Positions 31,224-43,590 are shown, counted from the first letter of the stretch. The stretch is DNA of 64,000 bases from Colletes latitarsis (GCF_051014445.1 NW_027488378.1:5080601-5144600), one strand, 5' to 3'. Translations and numbers: made by a program. Notes: generated by a model from the sequence alone, not told the origin.

Positions 31224-31370
31224 AAAATTTTCGATGAGGTGCATTTGTAGCTATTACGTGTAGCATCATGAGCAAACTCTTAGAAAATCACTCCTACTCC
31301 TCATTTGGACAGAATTTTTACTTTCATGATTATAGCGAAAAGTCGTTTTCCTGCTCGGGGAACACATATG
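31224..31370 (+). repeat. Solo 148-bp satellite monomer (unit 3)
   Basis: Copy of 5841-5987. Confidence 0.88.
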
Positions 31371-31372
31371 TA

Positions 31373-32752
31373 CAGGGTGTTCGGCCACCCCTGGGAAAAA
31401 TTTTAATGGGGGATTCTAGATGCCAAAATACGAAAATACAGACGAAAATCAAGAATACCAATTTGTTGATAGAGGCTACGTTAAAAAGTTATTAACAATT
31501 AAACTAAAAAATTTCAAATCGTTCTGGAAAAATTGTTATCGGTTGCGGGGGTCAATTACAATCATTTTTGGTGAATACACATACCTCCGAAATCTTACCC
31601 ACTTTCGAGATAAAAATTCGAGAATGTGTGAAATTTGTTCGATGGAAAAGAAAAATTTCAAATCGTTTTGGAAAAATTATCTTCGGTTGCGGGGGTTACT
31701 TACAACCATTTTGGGTGAATCGTCATATCCCCCTAATCATGCGCATTTTCGAGAAAGAAATTCAGTACGGGCGGAACTTTAAACGTTAACAACTTTTTAA
31801 TAAAGCCTCCATTAACAAATTGGTATTCTTGATTTTCGTCTTACTTTGGTCTCTAGAATCCCCTGGGAGAAATTGTAATGGGAGATTCTAGAGGTTAAAG
31901 TAGAACGAAAATCAAGAATACCAATTTGTTGATGGAGTAATACGATACTAAACAAAGTTATTGACGTTTAAAGTTCCGCTCTTACTTTCGAATTTTTTTC
32001 TCGAAAATGCGCAGGATTTCGTATGTGGTATGTCTATTCACCGAAAATAATTGTAATTGACCCCCGAAACCGAAAGTAATTTTGTTCAGAACGATTTGAA
32101 ATTTTCTTTTTCTTTCGTCGAAAAATTTAGGCACTGCCTGTCGATTTTTCTTAAAAATTCCTTTCTGATTTTTATTCAGTTTGTAAAATAGTTGTTTAAT
32201 AATACTCTTTGTGTAGGTACCCATGAGCTCTACTCGCGAAAAAAAAACGTTTCATTGGAATATATTCACTATTCACTATATCAGTAGGAGTTGCGGGGGC
32301 TGTTTGAAAATTTGACCAGTTATATGGGATTTTTCTCACTTTACGGGGTCAAGGAACAACTTTTCCAACATCTCTACATATTCTCCATTAAAATATGCGT
32401 TGTGTTGCTGTTTGAAACATTAAAATCGTTCGATCCGGCTGTCGACCAAAAAAAAAAAATGCTTGTTACTGACCCCTGCAACGAAAACTAATTCTTCCAA
32501 GACGATTCGAAATTCTTTTTTACTTGAATTTTTTTTGTCGAAACTGAGTAGGATTTCGGGGGTACGATTCTAACTGACCTCCGCGACCAACAATAATTTT
32601 TTCAGAACGATTTGAAATTTTTTTATTTAATGTTATTAATAACTACTTTTTAACGAAACCTCAGTCGAAAAATTGATATTCTTAATTTTCGTCTTATTTT
32701 GGCTTCTAGAATCTCCCATTAAAATTTTTCCCAGGTGTGGCCAAACACCCTG
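31373..32752. mobile_element. Composite TA-flanked inverted-repeat element (unit 3)
   Basis: Copy of 5990-7369. Confidence 0.72.
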
Positions 32753-32855
32753 TATATATTAAATCAATATTAATGAAATTACACCTTGACCGAATTCATT
32801 TCAATCCCCACACTAATACATATATTGTGTGTATGTACCATAAATGGTCGAGAAT

Positions 32856-33235
32856 GGAGTCACCTTTCCTATACTGGTATTATTAGATGGTCGCAGGTCC
32901 TGCATAAATTTCAATTTACATAATTTTTGTTTTGAGTAAACTCATTTTACTTTTTTGTATATTATTACCTAATGCAACTCATATTTTCCAGCCATGCGAT
33001 GTAGGAATATTTAGACGATTAAAAGTTGCATGGCGAAGGGTAGTGCAGGAACATAGACAAAGTACGTAGGTAGACTAAACCCATTACGAAGGTGAATTTC
33101 GCACCAATATATCATACCATATATAAATTCCATGAAGAAGGAAATGCTTTTAAAGCTTGTGGTGGCCTATGACCGTTTAACTCAAATACAATTTACTAGA
33201 CAAAACGTATTTCAGAAAGAAGAAAATAAATTAGA
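32856..33235 (+). pseudogene. pogo/Tigger-like transposase relic (unit 3)
   Basis: Copy of 7473-7852. Confidence 0.75.
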
Positions 33236-33578
33236 ATTCATGTCGCCAGATGAAACTGACATCAATGACAGCAATATAGGTAGTTTTACATAGCATTCAA
33301 GAGCATATTCCAGATGATCTGAGAGGGGAACAATTTTCTTTTCTATATAGAAAATATTAAAATACAATCGGGACACAACTAAGACACAACACAAGACACA
33401 ACTCGCAGAGAGAAAGCACTGCTGATGTTCAACGCAGTGCAGTTCATAGTAACAGTAAAACCAATACCAGTGTAGAAGACTAATTTAACAACGTTTCGCT
33501 AGAAGAAACTAATATATGATATACTGATCATTAATTAACTTTAATATTTCATGACAATGATGCTTTTACTTTTTTCTA

Positions 33579-34058
33579 ATGGGAATTGTTTTGTTTCCGA
33601 TGGTACTGAAATCAAACTACATTAATTCTACAACGTTACTTTACTTATTTTCTCGTAAAGACAAAGATTCTTCAGAATCTATTCTGGATAAACATTATCA
33701 ACATTATCAAAAGATTGAAAAAACAACAAAGAAAAGAAAAGAAAAGAAAAGAAAAGAAATATAGAAAGAGTGTGTGCAATCAAAGTTACATCAAAGACAT
33801 GAAAATAGGCTCAGCTTGAAAAAATAGAAGCAATTGATAACCAGGAAAAAGAAAAACAAAGAATGAAAGAAGAACGATTAGAAAAGAAAAAAAAAAACAA
33901 GCCGAGAAATTAAAAGAAGAAAAGCTATTGAAAAAAGAAAGAAAAACAGAAAAATGAAAAGGAAAAGGAGAAAGAAAAGCAAGACGAAGAGAAGGAGAAA
34001 TGTAAAACTCAAACTAAAAATAAAAATAAAGTTAAGAACGTGAAAAGAAAATAATAAA
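33579..34058 (+). other. A/G-rich Lys/Glu tail tract (unit 3)
   Basis: Copy of 8196-8670 with one additional 5-bp GAAAA unit, which shifts the downstream frame. The spacer 34059-34478 holds nothing else recognised; it has a private T near 34387. Confidence 0.4.
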
Positions 34059-34478
34059 TAATATTATTGTGTTGTTTTTACAGGGTGAATGTAGTAACTG
34101 AACCAGGTGGTTATGACTATGCAACATTTTTATTAGCATCTTTTTCAAACTCCACTTGGAACAACACTGTACGTATGTATGTATGGGATTATCAGGAACC
34201 GTGTTTGTTCGTTAATCGGCACACTCGTATTTATTTCGTTAAACACAGTCACACCTACTACGTACTTTTCTTCAATCTTTCTCTCTTCCGTGCTGTCTTT
34301 TCTCGCTTTCTGGGTTATTCACCCATCAGCTGTTCGGCCGTACGCTCGCCGCGTGTTGACGGCTTTTTCGGCGGTAACCGTCTTCGTTCGTGCAAGCTCG
34401 TGGACAGCGAACGATTCGCTGTACGGCCAAAAATTCGTGCGCGATTTAATAATTTTCAACTGCACGGTTCCCTACATA

Positions 34479-35157
34479 CAGGGTGTTCGGCCATCCATGG
34501 GAAAAATTTTAATGGGGGATTCTAGAGGTAAAAATAAGACGAAAATCAAGAATACCAATTTGTTGATGGAGGCACTGTTAAAAAGTTATTAATGTTTAAA
34601 GTTCCGCTCGTACTGAATTTTTTTCTCGAAAATGCGCAAGATTTCGGGGGTATGTCTATACATAAAAAATGATTGTCACCGACCCTCGCAACTGAAAATA
34701 ATTTTTCACAGAACGATTTGAAATCTTTTTTTTTCATCGAAAAATATAGGCACCCGATTAGATTTTCGGTAAGGAATTTTTTCCTCGAAAGTGCGTAGGA
34801 TTTCGGGGGTATGTGTAATGACCAAAAATGATTGTAATTGACCCCTGCAACCGAAAATAATTTTTTTAGAAAAATTTTTGAAAAATTTCTTTTTCGCCGA
34901 AAAATATCAACACATACTCGAATTTTTTTCTCGAAACTGAGTAGGATTTCGAATATATGTCTATTCACTGAAAATGCTTGTAATTGACCTCCGCAGCCGA
35001 AAATAATTTTTCCGGAACGATTTGAAATTTTTGAATTTAATTGTTAATAACTTTTTAACGAAGCCTCCATCAACAAATTGGTATTCTTGATTTTCGTCTT
35101 AGTTTGGCCTCTAGAATCTCCTATTAAAATGTTTCTCAGGGCTGGCCGAACACCCTG
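34479..35157. mobile_element. TA-flanked inverted-repeat element, 679 bp (unit 3)
   Basis: Copy of 9091-9769, abutting array 4. Confidence 0.78.
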
Positions 35158-35168
35158 TATACTACTAT

Positions 35169-38100
35169 GTTGGTCAGATCCATGGTTTGTTCCGGTTTGA
35201 ATCACGCAGTAATGTGGGCCCACAAAGAAGCAGTCAATTAAACCTGATTTCGATCAATATTTTAGAGGATAACACCGGTTAGGTCTGGGTCAGGTCTGGG
35301 TTATGCCCGCATCTGGCTCATGATTGTGCCTTCTTCGCATACTTGTTGGCCAGATCCTGGGTTTTTTTCGGGTTTGAATCACGTAGTAATGTGGTACCAC
35401 ACAGTAACAGTCAATTAAACCTGGATTCGGCCAGTATTTTAGAGGATAACACCGGTTAGGTCTGGGTTAGGTCTGGGATATGCCCGCATCTGGCTCATGA
35501 TTTTGCCTTCTTCGCATACTTGTTGGCCAGATCCTGGGTTTTTTTCGTGTTTGAATCACGTAGTAATGTGGTAACACACTGAAGCAGTCAATTAAACCTG
35601 GTTTCGAACAATATTTTAGAGGATAACACCGGTTAGGTCTGGGTTAGGTCTGGGTTATGCCCGCATCTGGCTCATGATTATGCCTTCTTCGCATACTTGT
35701 TGGCCAGATCCTGGGTTTCTTCTGGTTTGAATCACGTAGTAATGTGGTACCACACAGTAACAGTCAATTAAACCTGGATTCGGTCAGTATTTTAGAGGAT
35801 AACACCGGTTAGGTCTGGGATGTGCGCGCATCTGGCTTATACTTTCGCCTTTTTCGCATACTTGTTGGCCAGATCCTGGGTTTTTTTCGTGTTTGAATCA
35901 CGTAGTAATGTGGTACCACACTGAAGCAGTCAATTAAACCTGGTTTCGATCAATATTTTAGAGGATAACACCGGTTAGGTCTGGGTTAGGTCTGGGTTAT
36001 GCCCGCATCTGGCTCATGATTATGCCTTCTTCGCATACTTGTTGGCCAGATCCTGGGTTTCTTCTGGTTTGAATCACGTAGTAATGTGGTAACACACTGA
36101 AGCAGTCAATCAAACCTGGTTTCGATCAATATTTTAGAGGATAACACCGGTTAGGTCTGGGTTAGGTCTGGGTTATGCCCGCATCTGGCTCATGATTATG
36201 CCTTCTTCGCATACTTGTTGGCCAGATCCTGGGTTTCTTCTGGTTTGAATCACGTAGTAATGTGGTAACACACTGAAGCAGTCAATTAAACCTGGTTTCG
36301 ATCAATATTTTAGAGGATAACACCGGTTAGGTCTGGGTTAGGTCTGGGTTATGCCCGCATCTGGCTCATGATTATGCCTTCTTCGCATACTTGTTGGCCA
36401 GATCCTGGGTTTTTTTCGTGTTTGAATCACGTACTAATGTGGTAACACACTGACCAGTCAATTAAACCTGGTTTCGATCAATATTTTAGAGGATAACACC
36501 GGTTAGGTCTGGGTTAGGTCTGGGTTATGCCCGCATCTGGCTCATGATTATGCCTTCTTCGCATACTTGTTGGCCAGATCCTGGGTTTCTTCTGGTTTGA
36601 ATCACGTAGTAATGTGGTAACACACTGAAGCAGTCAATTAAACCTGGTTTCGATCAATATTTTAGAGGATAACACCGGTTAGGTCTGGGTTAGGTCTGGG
36701 ATGTGCGCGCATCTGGCTTATACTTTCGCCTTTTTCGCATACTTGTTGGCCAGATCCTGGGTTTTTTTCGTGTTTGAATCACGTAGTAATGTGGTACCAC
36801 ACTGAAGCAGTCAATTAAACCTGGTTTCGATCAATATTTTAGAGGATAACACCGGTTAGGTCTGGGTTAGGTCTGGGTTATGCCCGCATCTGGCTCATGA
36901 TTTTGCCTTCTTCGCATACTTGTTGGCCAGATCCTGGGTTTTTTTCGTGTTTGAATCACGTACTAATGTGGTAACACACTGAAGCAGTCAATTAAACCTG
37001 GTTTCGATCAATATTTTAGAGGATAACACCGGTTAGGTCTGGGTTAGGTCTGGGTTATGCCCGCATCTGGCTCATGATTATGCCTTCTTCGCATACTTGT
37101 TGGCCAGATCCTGGGTTTCTTCTGGTTTGAATCACGTAGTAATGTGGTAACACACTGAAGCAGTCAATCAAACCTGGTTTCGATCAATATTTTAGAGGAT
37201 AACACCGGTTAGGTCTGGCTTAGGACTGGGTTATGCCCGCATCTGGCTCATGATTTTGCCTTTTTCGCAAACTTGTTGGCCAGATCTTGGGTTTTTTTCG
37301 TGTTTGAATCACGTAGTAATGTGGTAACACACTGAAGCAGTCAATTAAACCTGGTTTCGATCAATATTTTAGAGGATAACACCGGTTAGGTCTGGGTTAG
37401 GTCTGGGTTATGCCCGCATCTGGCTCATGATTATGCCTTCTTCGCATACTTGTTGGCCAGATCCTGGGTTTTTTTCGGGTTTGAATCACGTAGTAATGTG
37501 GTACCACACAGTAACAGTCAATTAAACCTGGATTCGGCCAGTATTTTAGAGGATAACACCGGTTAGGTCTGGGTTAGGTCTGGGATATGCCCGCATCTGG
37601 CTCATGATTTTGCCTTCTTCGCATACTTGTTGGCCAGATCCTGGGTTTTTTTCGTGTTTGAATCACGTAGTAATGTGGTAACACACTGAAGCAGTCAATT
37701 AAACCTGGTTTCGAACAATATTTTAGAGGATAACACCGGTTAGGTCTGGGTTAGGTCTGGGTTATGCCCGCATCTGGCTCATGATTATGCCTTCTTCGCA
37801 TACTTGTTGGCCAGATCCTGGGTTTCTTCTGGTTTGAATCACGTAGTAATGTGGTACCACACAGTAACAGTCAATTAAACCTGGATTCGGTCAGTATTTT
37901 AGAGGATAACACCGGTTAGGTCTGGGATGTGCGCGCATCTGGCTTATACTTTCGCCTTTTTCGCATACTTGTTGGCCAGATCCTGGGTTTTTTTCGTGTT
38001 TGAATCACGTAGTAATGTGGTACCACACTGAAGCAGTCAATTAAACCTGGTTTCGATCAATATTTTAGAGGATAACACCGGTTAGGTCTGGGTTAGGTCT

Positions 38101-39106
38101 GGGTTATGCCCGCATCTGGCTCATGATTATGCCTTCTTCGCATACTTGTTGGCCAGATCCTGGGTTTCTTCTGGTTTGAATCACGTAGTAATGTGGTAAC
38201 ACACTGAAGCAGTCAATCAAACCTGGTTTCGATCAATATTTTAGAGGATAACACCGGTTAGGTCTGGGTTAGGTCTGGGTTATGCCCGCATCTGGCTCAT
38301 GATTATGCCTTCTTCGCATACTTGTTGGCCAGATCCTGGGTTTCTTCTGGTTTGAATCACGTAGTAATGTGGTACCACACTGAAGCAGTCAATTAAACCT
38401 GGTTTCGATCAATAGTTTAGAGGATAACACCGGTTAGGTCTGGGTTAGGTCTGGGTTATGCCCGCATCTGGCTCATGATTATGCCTTCTTCGCATACTTG
38501 TTGGCCAGATCCTGGGTTTCTTCTGGTTTGAATCACGTAGTAATGTGGTAACACACTGAAGCAGTCAATTAAACCTGGTTTCGATCAATATTTTAGAGGA
38601 TAACACCGGTTAGGTCTGGGTTAGGTCTGGGTTATGCCCGCATCTGGCTCATGATTATGCCTTCTTCGCATACTTGTTGGCCAGATCCTGGGTTTTTTTC
38701 GTGTTTGAATCACGTACTAATGTGGTAACACACTGACCAGTCAATTAAACCTGGTTTCGATCAATATTTTAGAGGATAACACCGGTTAGGTCTGGGTTAG
38801 GTCTGGGTTATGCCCGCATCTGGCTCATGATTATGCCTTCTTCGCATACTTGTTGGCCAGATCCTGGGTTTCTTCTGGTTTGAATCACGTAGTAATGTGG
38901 TAACACACTGAAGCAGTCAATTAAACCTGGTTTCGATCAATATTTTAGAGGATAACACCGGTTAGGTCTGGGTTAGGTCTGGGATGTGCGCGCATCTGGC
39001 TTATACTTTCGCCTTTTTCGCATACTTGTTGGCCAGATCCTGGGTTTTTTTCGTGTTTGAATCACGTAGTAATGTGGTACCACACTGAAGCAGTCAATTA
39101 AACCTG
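35169..39106 (+). repeat. 177-bp satellite array 4, left part, with internal higher-order duplication
   Basis: About 22 monomers. Rare variants recur at long spacing: TTTCGAACAAT at 35604 and 37711 (2107 bp apart) and CTGACCAGTC at 36450 and 38733 (2283 bp apart). A block of about 12 monomers has therefore been duplicated, with one extra monomer in the second copy. Two monomers (near 35810 and 37917) have a single TTAGGTCTGGG instead of the doublet, at matching places in the duplicated blocks. Confidence 0.88.
39093..39106. repeat. Target-site duplication of LINE copy 2, left
   Basis: GTCAATTAAACCTG, repeated at 43611-43624. The last five bases (ACCTG) also occur in the LINE just upstream of its truncation point, so the true duplication could be shorter. 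Confidence 0.8.
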
Positions 39107-39889
39107 ACCCTCGCGGAGGCGATGCGGCTCGCCAGGGAGAATATCTCCCTGGAAGAGCTGGGCATCGCCTCCGTGAGGGCGAAGAGGGCCGTGACCGGGG
39201 GTCTCTTGCTGGAGATCCCCGGTGCAGAAGGCGGCGCGAAGGCGGATCGTCTCGCCCAGAGGCTCCGGGAGCAGCTGGGCGAGCGAGGTGTCCGGGTCGC
39301 CCGGCCCACGAAGCGCACGGAGATGCGCGTTTGTGGGCTGGACGACTCGGTCAGCGCACAGGATGTGTCCCGTGCCCTTGCGAGGGCGGGGGACTGTCCT
39401 GTGGAGGACCTGCGGATCGGAGAGATCCGCAGGTCGCCCTCCGGCCTCGGGTCGGTGTGGGCCCGTTGCCCCCTCTCCGCCGCCCGTAAGGTGGCGGAAT
39501 CCGGGAGGGTGTTGGTGGGGTGGGTTTCGGCGCGAGTGGAAATCCTCGCGCCGCGCCCGCTCCAGTGTCACCGCTGCCTCGAATTGGGGCACGTGAGGCA
39601 GTGGTGCACCTCGCCGGTGGACCGCAGCGGTCAGTGTTACCGCTGCGGTGCCAAAGAGCACCGTGCGAGCCAGTGCTCGGCGGCCCCCCACTGCCCGCTG
39701 TGTGCGGACATGGGGAGGCCTGCCGATCACAGGGTGGGGAGCAAGAAGTGCTCCCCACCCTCCCGGAAGGAGAGGAAGAGGCGCGCTGCACCGGCTCCGG
39801 TGCCGAGGGCGGTGGCATCGTCCTCCATGGAGGTGGACGGTGCTACGGGGACGGACGGCCGGGAGGAGGCTGGCGCGGCCATTAATTAA
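39107..39889 (+). pseudogene. LINE copy 2 ORF1 fragment (C-terminal 260 codons)
   Basis: The frame enters from the satellite (an in-frame TGA lies upstream at 39086) and matches copy 1 ORF1 from TLAEAMRLAREN to the end. The RRM-like region and all three CCHC knuckles are kept; relative to the ATG at 39122 the knuckles lie at residues 149-162, 172-185 and 191-210. The coiled-coil N-terminal half is missing. I see no amino-acid differences from copy 1 in this part. An ATG at 39122 could start a 255-aa product, but the element lacks its 5' UTR, so expression would need an outside promoter. Confidence 0.88.
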
Positions 39890-39891
39890 TG
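39887..39891 (+). promoter_or_regulatory. TAATG stop-start overlap between ORF1 and ORF2 (copy 2)
   Basis: Same arrangement as in copy 1, within ATTAATTAATGCCG. Confidence 0.85.
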
Positions 39892-42800
39892 CCGCCCCGC
39901 CTCCTCCTCCAGGCCAACCTCAACCACTGCCGCGCGGCACAGGACTTGATGTCCCAAGTCCTCGCGGAGTGGGGGGTTGGCCTGGCGGTCGCCGCCGAGC
40001 CGTACCGCGTCCCTGATCACCCTCATTGGGTGGGCGACGCGGACGGCTTGGTGGCGACGGTATGGGGAGGGGGCGACGGGTCCCCACCGTTCTCCTTGTT
40101 GGAGCGCGGTCGGGGATTCGTCGCCGTGGACTGGGGGGGAGTCGCTGTGGTGGGGTGCTACATTTCGCCCCGTAGCGGTCACGCTGCGTTCGAGCTGTAC
40201 TTGGCCGAGGTCGCGGCATGCGTGCAGCGCTACGCGGCCCGGCCGGTGCTGGTCCTGGGGGATTTTAATGCCAAGTCGGTGGCTTGGGGATCCCCCAGGA
40301 CCTCCGTTCGCGGCGGGATCCTGGGCGATTGGGCGGCGGGGCTCGACCTCCGGGTATTGAACCGGGGGTCGGAGCACACATGCGTGCGGCGATATGGGGG
40401 GTCCATCGTGGATGTTGGATTCGCGACCCCCAACGCCGTGCGCATGGTGTCGGGTTGGCACGTGGTCGCGGGGGCAGAGACACTCTCCGATCACCGGTAC
40501 ATCCGGATGGAGGTCTCTGCCGCCGCGAGTGCATCCCGACACGGCCGCCTGCGTGGCACCCCACCACCACGCCGCTGGGCGCTTCGGCGCCTGGACAAGG
40601 ACGCCCTGATGGCAGCTGCCCTCGCTGCAACTTGGCCGCAGGGAGCGGCCGAGTTGCCGAGCATAGAGGAGGAGGTCGCCCGGCTCGGAGCATTGGTCGC
40701 GGGTATTTGCGACGCGGCGATGCCTCGGGTCGGGCGGGCTTCTCCTCGCCGGGCGGTGTACTGGTGGTCGGACGCGATCGCGGAGTTGCGAGTCGCGACT
40801 GTCCGCGCCCGACGCCAGTACACCCGCGCGCGCCGTCGTCAACGTACAGGCGACGGCGTGGCGCGAGCGAGGGCAGCTGATGACCTGTATGGAGCATACC
40901 GCGTGGCGCGGGTTGCTCTGCAGGTCGCCATCAAACGGGCCAAGACCCAGGCATGGAAGGAGCTCCTCCAGACCCTTGATGACGATCCATGGGGGCGCCC
41001 ATATAAGGTGGTGCTGAATAAGCTCCGCCCGTGGGCGCCCCCCGTCACCGAGGGTCTTGACCCCCGGCTGCTGGAGGACGTGGTCAATACACTCTTCCCA
41101 ATTGGGGAGAGGGGACCGCGTCCTCCGGCGGCGGCGGCTGTCCCAGTGGAGTGGACGGCCGAGCTGGGGGTCACGCAGGAGGAGCTGGCAGCGGCCATCA
41201 GACGGCTCGGGGTTCGTAACACGGCCCCGGGTCCGGATGGTGTGCCCGGCCGGGTTTGGGTCTTGACCCAGGGCGTCCTTGGGGCCGACCTCAGGCGGTT
41301 GTTCGACCGCTGCCTGAGGGACGGGCGATTCCCCCCCAGTTGGAAGGTGGCGAGGATGGTCCTCCTCCGAAAGGAGGGTCGGCCCGCGGAGTCTCCCTCC
41401 GCATACCGGCCCATTTGTCTCCTCGACGAGGTGGGCAAGCTCTTCGAGCGTGTGATTGCTGCCCGCCTCGTCGAGCACCTGTCGCGGGGTGATCCGGGTT
41501 TGGCCGACTGCCAGTTCGGTTTCCGGGGGGGCCGATCGACTGTCGACGCGATAGGTCGTGTGAGGGCCCTCTCGGAGGCGGCCGTCTCCCGGGGAGGGGT
41601 GGCATTGGCAATATCCTTGGATATTGCCAATGCCTTTAACACCCTCCCCTGGGAAGAGATAAGGAGGGGGCTCGAATATCATCGAGTCCCCCCTTGTCTC
41701 AGGGCGGTCGTCGGGGATTATCTCCGCGGCAGGTGGATCGAGTATCCGGGCCGGGATGGTGATATGCGGAGGGAGGTGTACTGCGGTGTTCCGCAGGGGT
41801 CGGTCCTCGGGCCACTCCTGTGGAACATCGCGTACGACTCGGTGTTGCGGGCCGGCCTCCCCGACGGCGTCAGCACGGTGTGTTATGCGGATGACACACT
41901 GGTGCTGGCCGTCGGGGCGCACTGGGGGAGGGCCATGCGTCGCGCGGAGGAGGGGTCGCAACGCGTCGTCGACCGGATCAGGGGGATGGGGATGACGGTG
42001 GCGGTCCATAAGACCGAGGTGATTGCGTTTCATTCACCTCGGCAGGATCCGCCACCCCCTCTGATTCGGGTGGGTGGGGCTGACATCGAGGTGAAGCCCC
42101 AGATCAGGTATCTGGGGCTGATCCTCGATAGCCACTGGCGTTTCGAGAAGCATTTCCGCTGCCTGGTCCCCCGGTTGGAAAGGATGGTTGAGGCTCTGGG
42201 CCGGATCCTGCCCAACCTGGGGGGCCCGGCGGGCCGAGTTCGTCGCCTCTATGTGGCAATGGTCCAGTCGGTGGCCCTATACGGGGCCCCCGTCTGGGCG
42301 GACGACCTGGCTGCCTCCCGGCGCAGCATGACTATGCTGCGTCGGGTGCAGAGGCGCATGGCGCTCAGGGTCGTCCGCGGGTATCGGACCATGTCACATG
42401 AGGCGGCGACGGTTCTAGCGGGGATGCCGCCCATGGACCTGCTCGCGCGGTCGCACGCGGTGATGTACCGGCACCGCGTCGACCGGCGCGCGGGGGTGGG
42501 GGCGGTCCCGGGCGGGCAGGAACCTGCTTGGGGCGATTTGAAGCGCCAGGCCCGGCAGTCCGTGTTGCTCGCGTGGCAGGAGCGGCTGGCTCTGCCAACC
42601 GCGGGGCACCGGACTGTCGGGGCTGTTCGGCCACTCCTAAAGGAGTGGCTGGACAGAGGCCATGGCAGCCTCACCTACCGGCTGGCACAGGTATTTTCCG
42701 GGCATGGCAGCTTCGGAAGATACCTGTGCCGGATAGGGAAGGAGCCGACGGCGCGTTGCTGCCACTGCGACGCTGAGCAGGACACGGCGGATCATACCCT

Positions 42801-43074
42801 GGAGGTATGCCCCGCGTGGGAGGGGGAGCGCCGTGTCCTGGTCGGCGTCGTCGGGCGGGATGTCTCGCTGCCGGGCGTGGTGCGCGCCATGCTCGGCAGC
42901 GAGGAGAAGTGGAGGGCCGTGGCCTCCTTCTGCGAGAACGTAATGTTGCAGAAGGAGGCCGCGGGGAGGGAGCGCGAGCTTCAGCGGCGCGCTGAAGCTC
43001 GCGCTCGTGCGGTGGCCCGAGGTCGTCGCCCGGTCGCGAGGCGTCGCGGGCGGCCGCCTCGGCGTGGCGGATGA
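39889..43074 (+). CDS. LINE copy 2 ORF2: APE endonuclease-reverse transcriptase, 1061 aa
   Basis: Complete and unbroken. Endonuclease motifs: Asn10, Glu37, GDFNAK (124-129), SDHRY (200-204). Reverse transcriptase: APGPDG (446-451), SLDIANAF with Asp578, PQGSVLGPLLW, YADD (666-669). CCHC motif at 957-974. It has one Pro more than copy 1 (TPPPRRW near 225-227). Other differences are single substitutions, for example Ile/Val in RSTxDA, Gly/Glu in WExIRR, Val/Asp in GGAxIEV, Glu/Lys in FExHF and Arg/His in MSxEA. No catalytic residue is changed, so the protein could be active and supplied in trans. Without a 5' UTR this copy is unlikely to mobilise itself. Confidence 0.95.
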   Translation: MPPRLLLQANLNHCRAAQDLMSQVLAEWGVGLAVAAEPYRVPDHPHWVGDADGLVATVWGGGDGSPPFSLLERGRGFVAVDWGGVAVVGCYISPRSGHAAFELYLAEVAACVQRYAARPVLVLGDFNAKSVAWGSPRTSVRGGILGDWAAGLDLRVLNRGSEHTCVRRYGGSIVDVGFATPNAVRMVSGWHVVAGAETLSDHRYIRMEVSAAASASRHGRLRGTPPPRRWALRRLDKDALMAAALAATWPQGAAELPSIEEEVARLGALVAGICDAAMPRVGRASPRRAVYWWSDAIAELRVATVRARRQYTRARRRQRTGDGVARARAADDLYGAYRVARVALQVAIKRAKTQAWKELLQTLDDDPWGRPYKVVLNKLRPWAPPVTEGLDPRLLEDVVNTLFPIGERGPRPPAAAAVPVEWTAELGVTQEELAAAIRRLGVRNTAPGPDGVPGRVWVLTQGVLGADLRRLFDRCLRDGRFPPSWKVARMVLLRKEGRPAESPSAYRPICLLDEVGKLFERVIAARLVEHLSRGDPGLADCQFGFRGGRSTVDAIGRVRALSEAAVSRGGVALAISLDIANAFNTLPWEEIRRGLEYHRVPPCLRAVVGDYLRGRWIEYPGRDGDMRREVYCGVPQGSVLGPLLWNIAYDSVLRAGLPDGVSTVCYADDTLVLAVGAHWGRAMRRAEEGSQRVVDRIRGMGMTVAVHKTEVIAFHSPRQDPPPPLIRVGGADIEVKPQIRYLGLILDSHWRFEKHFRCLVPRLERMVEALGRILPNLGGPAGRVRRLYVAMVQSVALYGAPVWADDLAASRRSMTMLRRVQRRMALRVVRGYRTMSHEAATVLAGMPPMDLLARSHAVMYRHRVDRRAGVGAVPGGQEPAWGDLKRQARQSVLLAWQERLALPTAGHRTVGAVRPLLKEWLDRGHGSLTYRLAQVFSGHGSFGRYLCRIGKEPTARCCHCDAEQDTADHTLEVCPAWEGERRVLVGVVGRDVSLPGVVRAMLGSEEKWRAVASFCENVMLQKEAAGRERELQRRAEARARAVARGRRPVARRRGRPPRRGG

Positions 43075-43564
43075 CCTAGGCTGGGAGGGGGGTCCTGAGG
43101 GGACCCTCCTCCCGCCAGGCGGCGCCGGGTCTGACCGGTTGGGGGTAGGAGTGCCTCCCCCTACCGGTCCGACGCAAGGGGAGGCACCCTCGGCGGTCTG
43201 GAGCGGCCATGAACGCCCGGCCGCCGAGGGGTGGAAACGGGGTCGCGGGCGGTTGCGAGTTGGGGCTCGCAGCCGCCACTAAACGCGGCCCCGGGACGGA
43301 TAGCAGCGGGATGGAGTGGCCCCGACCCGCCGCTATGAGGCAGTGCGTCTACTGGGGGGAACGATTGTCCCCCCGGGGGATGGGCGCGGAAGCGCGGGCA
43401 CGGGGAGGATACCGGAAGAATGCTTCGAGCGATTCCCGGTATCCTCCCAAAGCGTGCCGAAGGGTCACCGTGGGGTTTTTAGTGGGTAGGTCCCGCGCCT
43501 GTCGTTGTACGGGCGCGGGGAATCCCACACACCCCTCCCACCTCTCCCCAAGGAGGTGGGAGGG
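42971..43564 (+). promoter_or_regulatory. Hairpin ladder at the 3' end of LINE copy 2
   Basis: The same succession of inverted repeats as in copy 1: 42971-43005 (15-bp perfect stem), 43083-43113, 43133-43169, onward to 43533-43564 (12-bp perfect stem). At least one stem has a mismatch here where copy 1 is perfect (ATAGCAGCGGG against CCCGCCGCTAT). Confidence 0.75.
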
Positions 43565-43590
43565 AGTCTTTCGAAGATTTTCCCCACGAC
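43075..43590 (+). other. LINE copy 2 3' UTR
   Basis: About 516 bp from the ORF2 stop to the poly(A), collinear with the copy 1 3' UTR. No coding sequence supported. Confidence 0.8.

Larger units (their letters stand above)
19474..35168. repeat. Macro-repeat unit 3, interrupted by LINE copy 1
   Basis: Third complete copy. Removing the LINE and one target duplication leaves 9698 bp, close to units 1 and 2. The LINE is absent from the same place in units 1 and 2, so it arrived after duplication. Confidence 0.92.
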
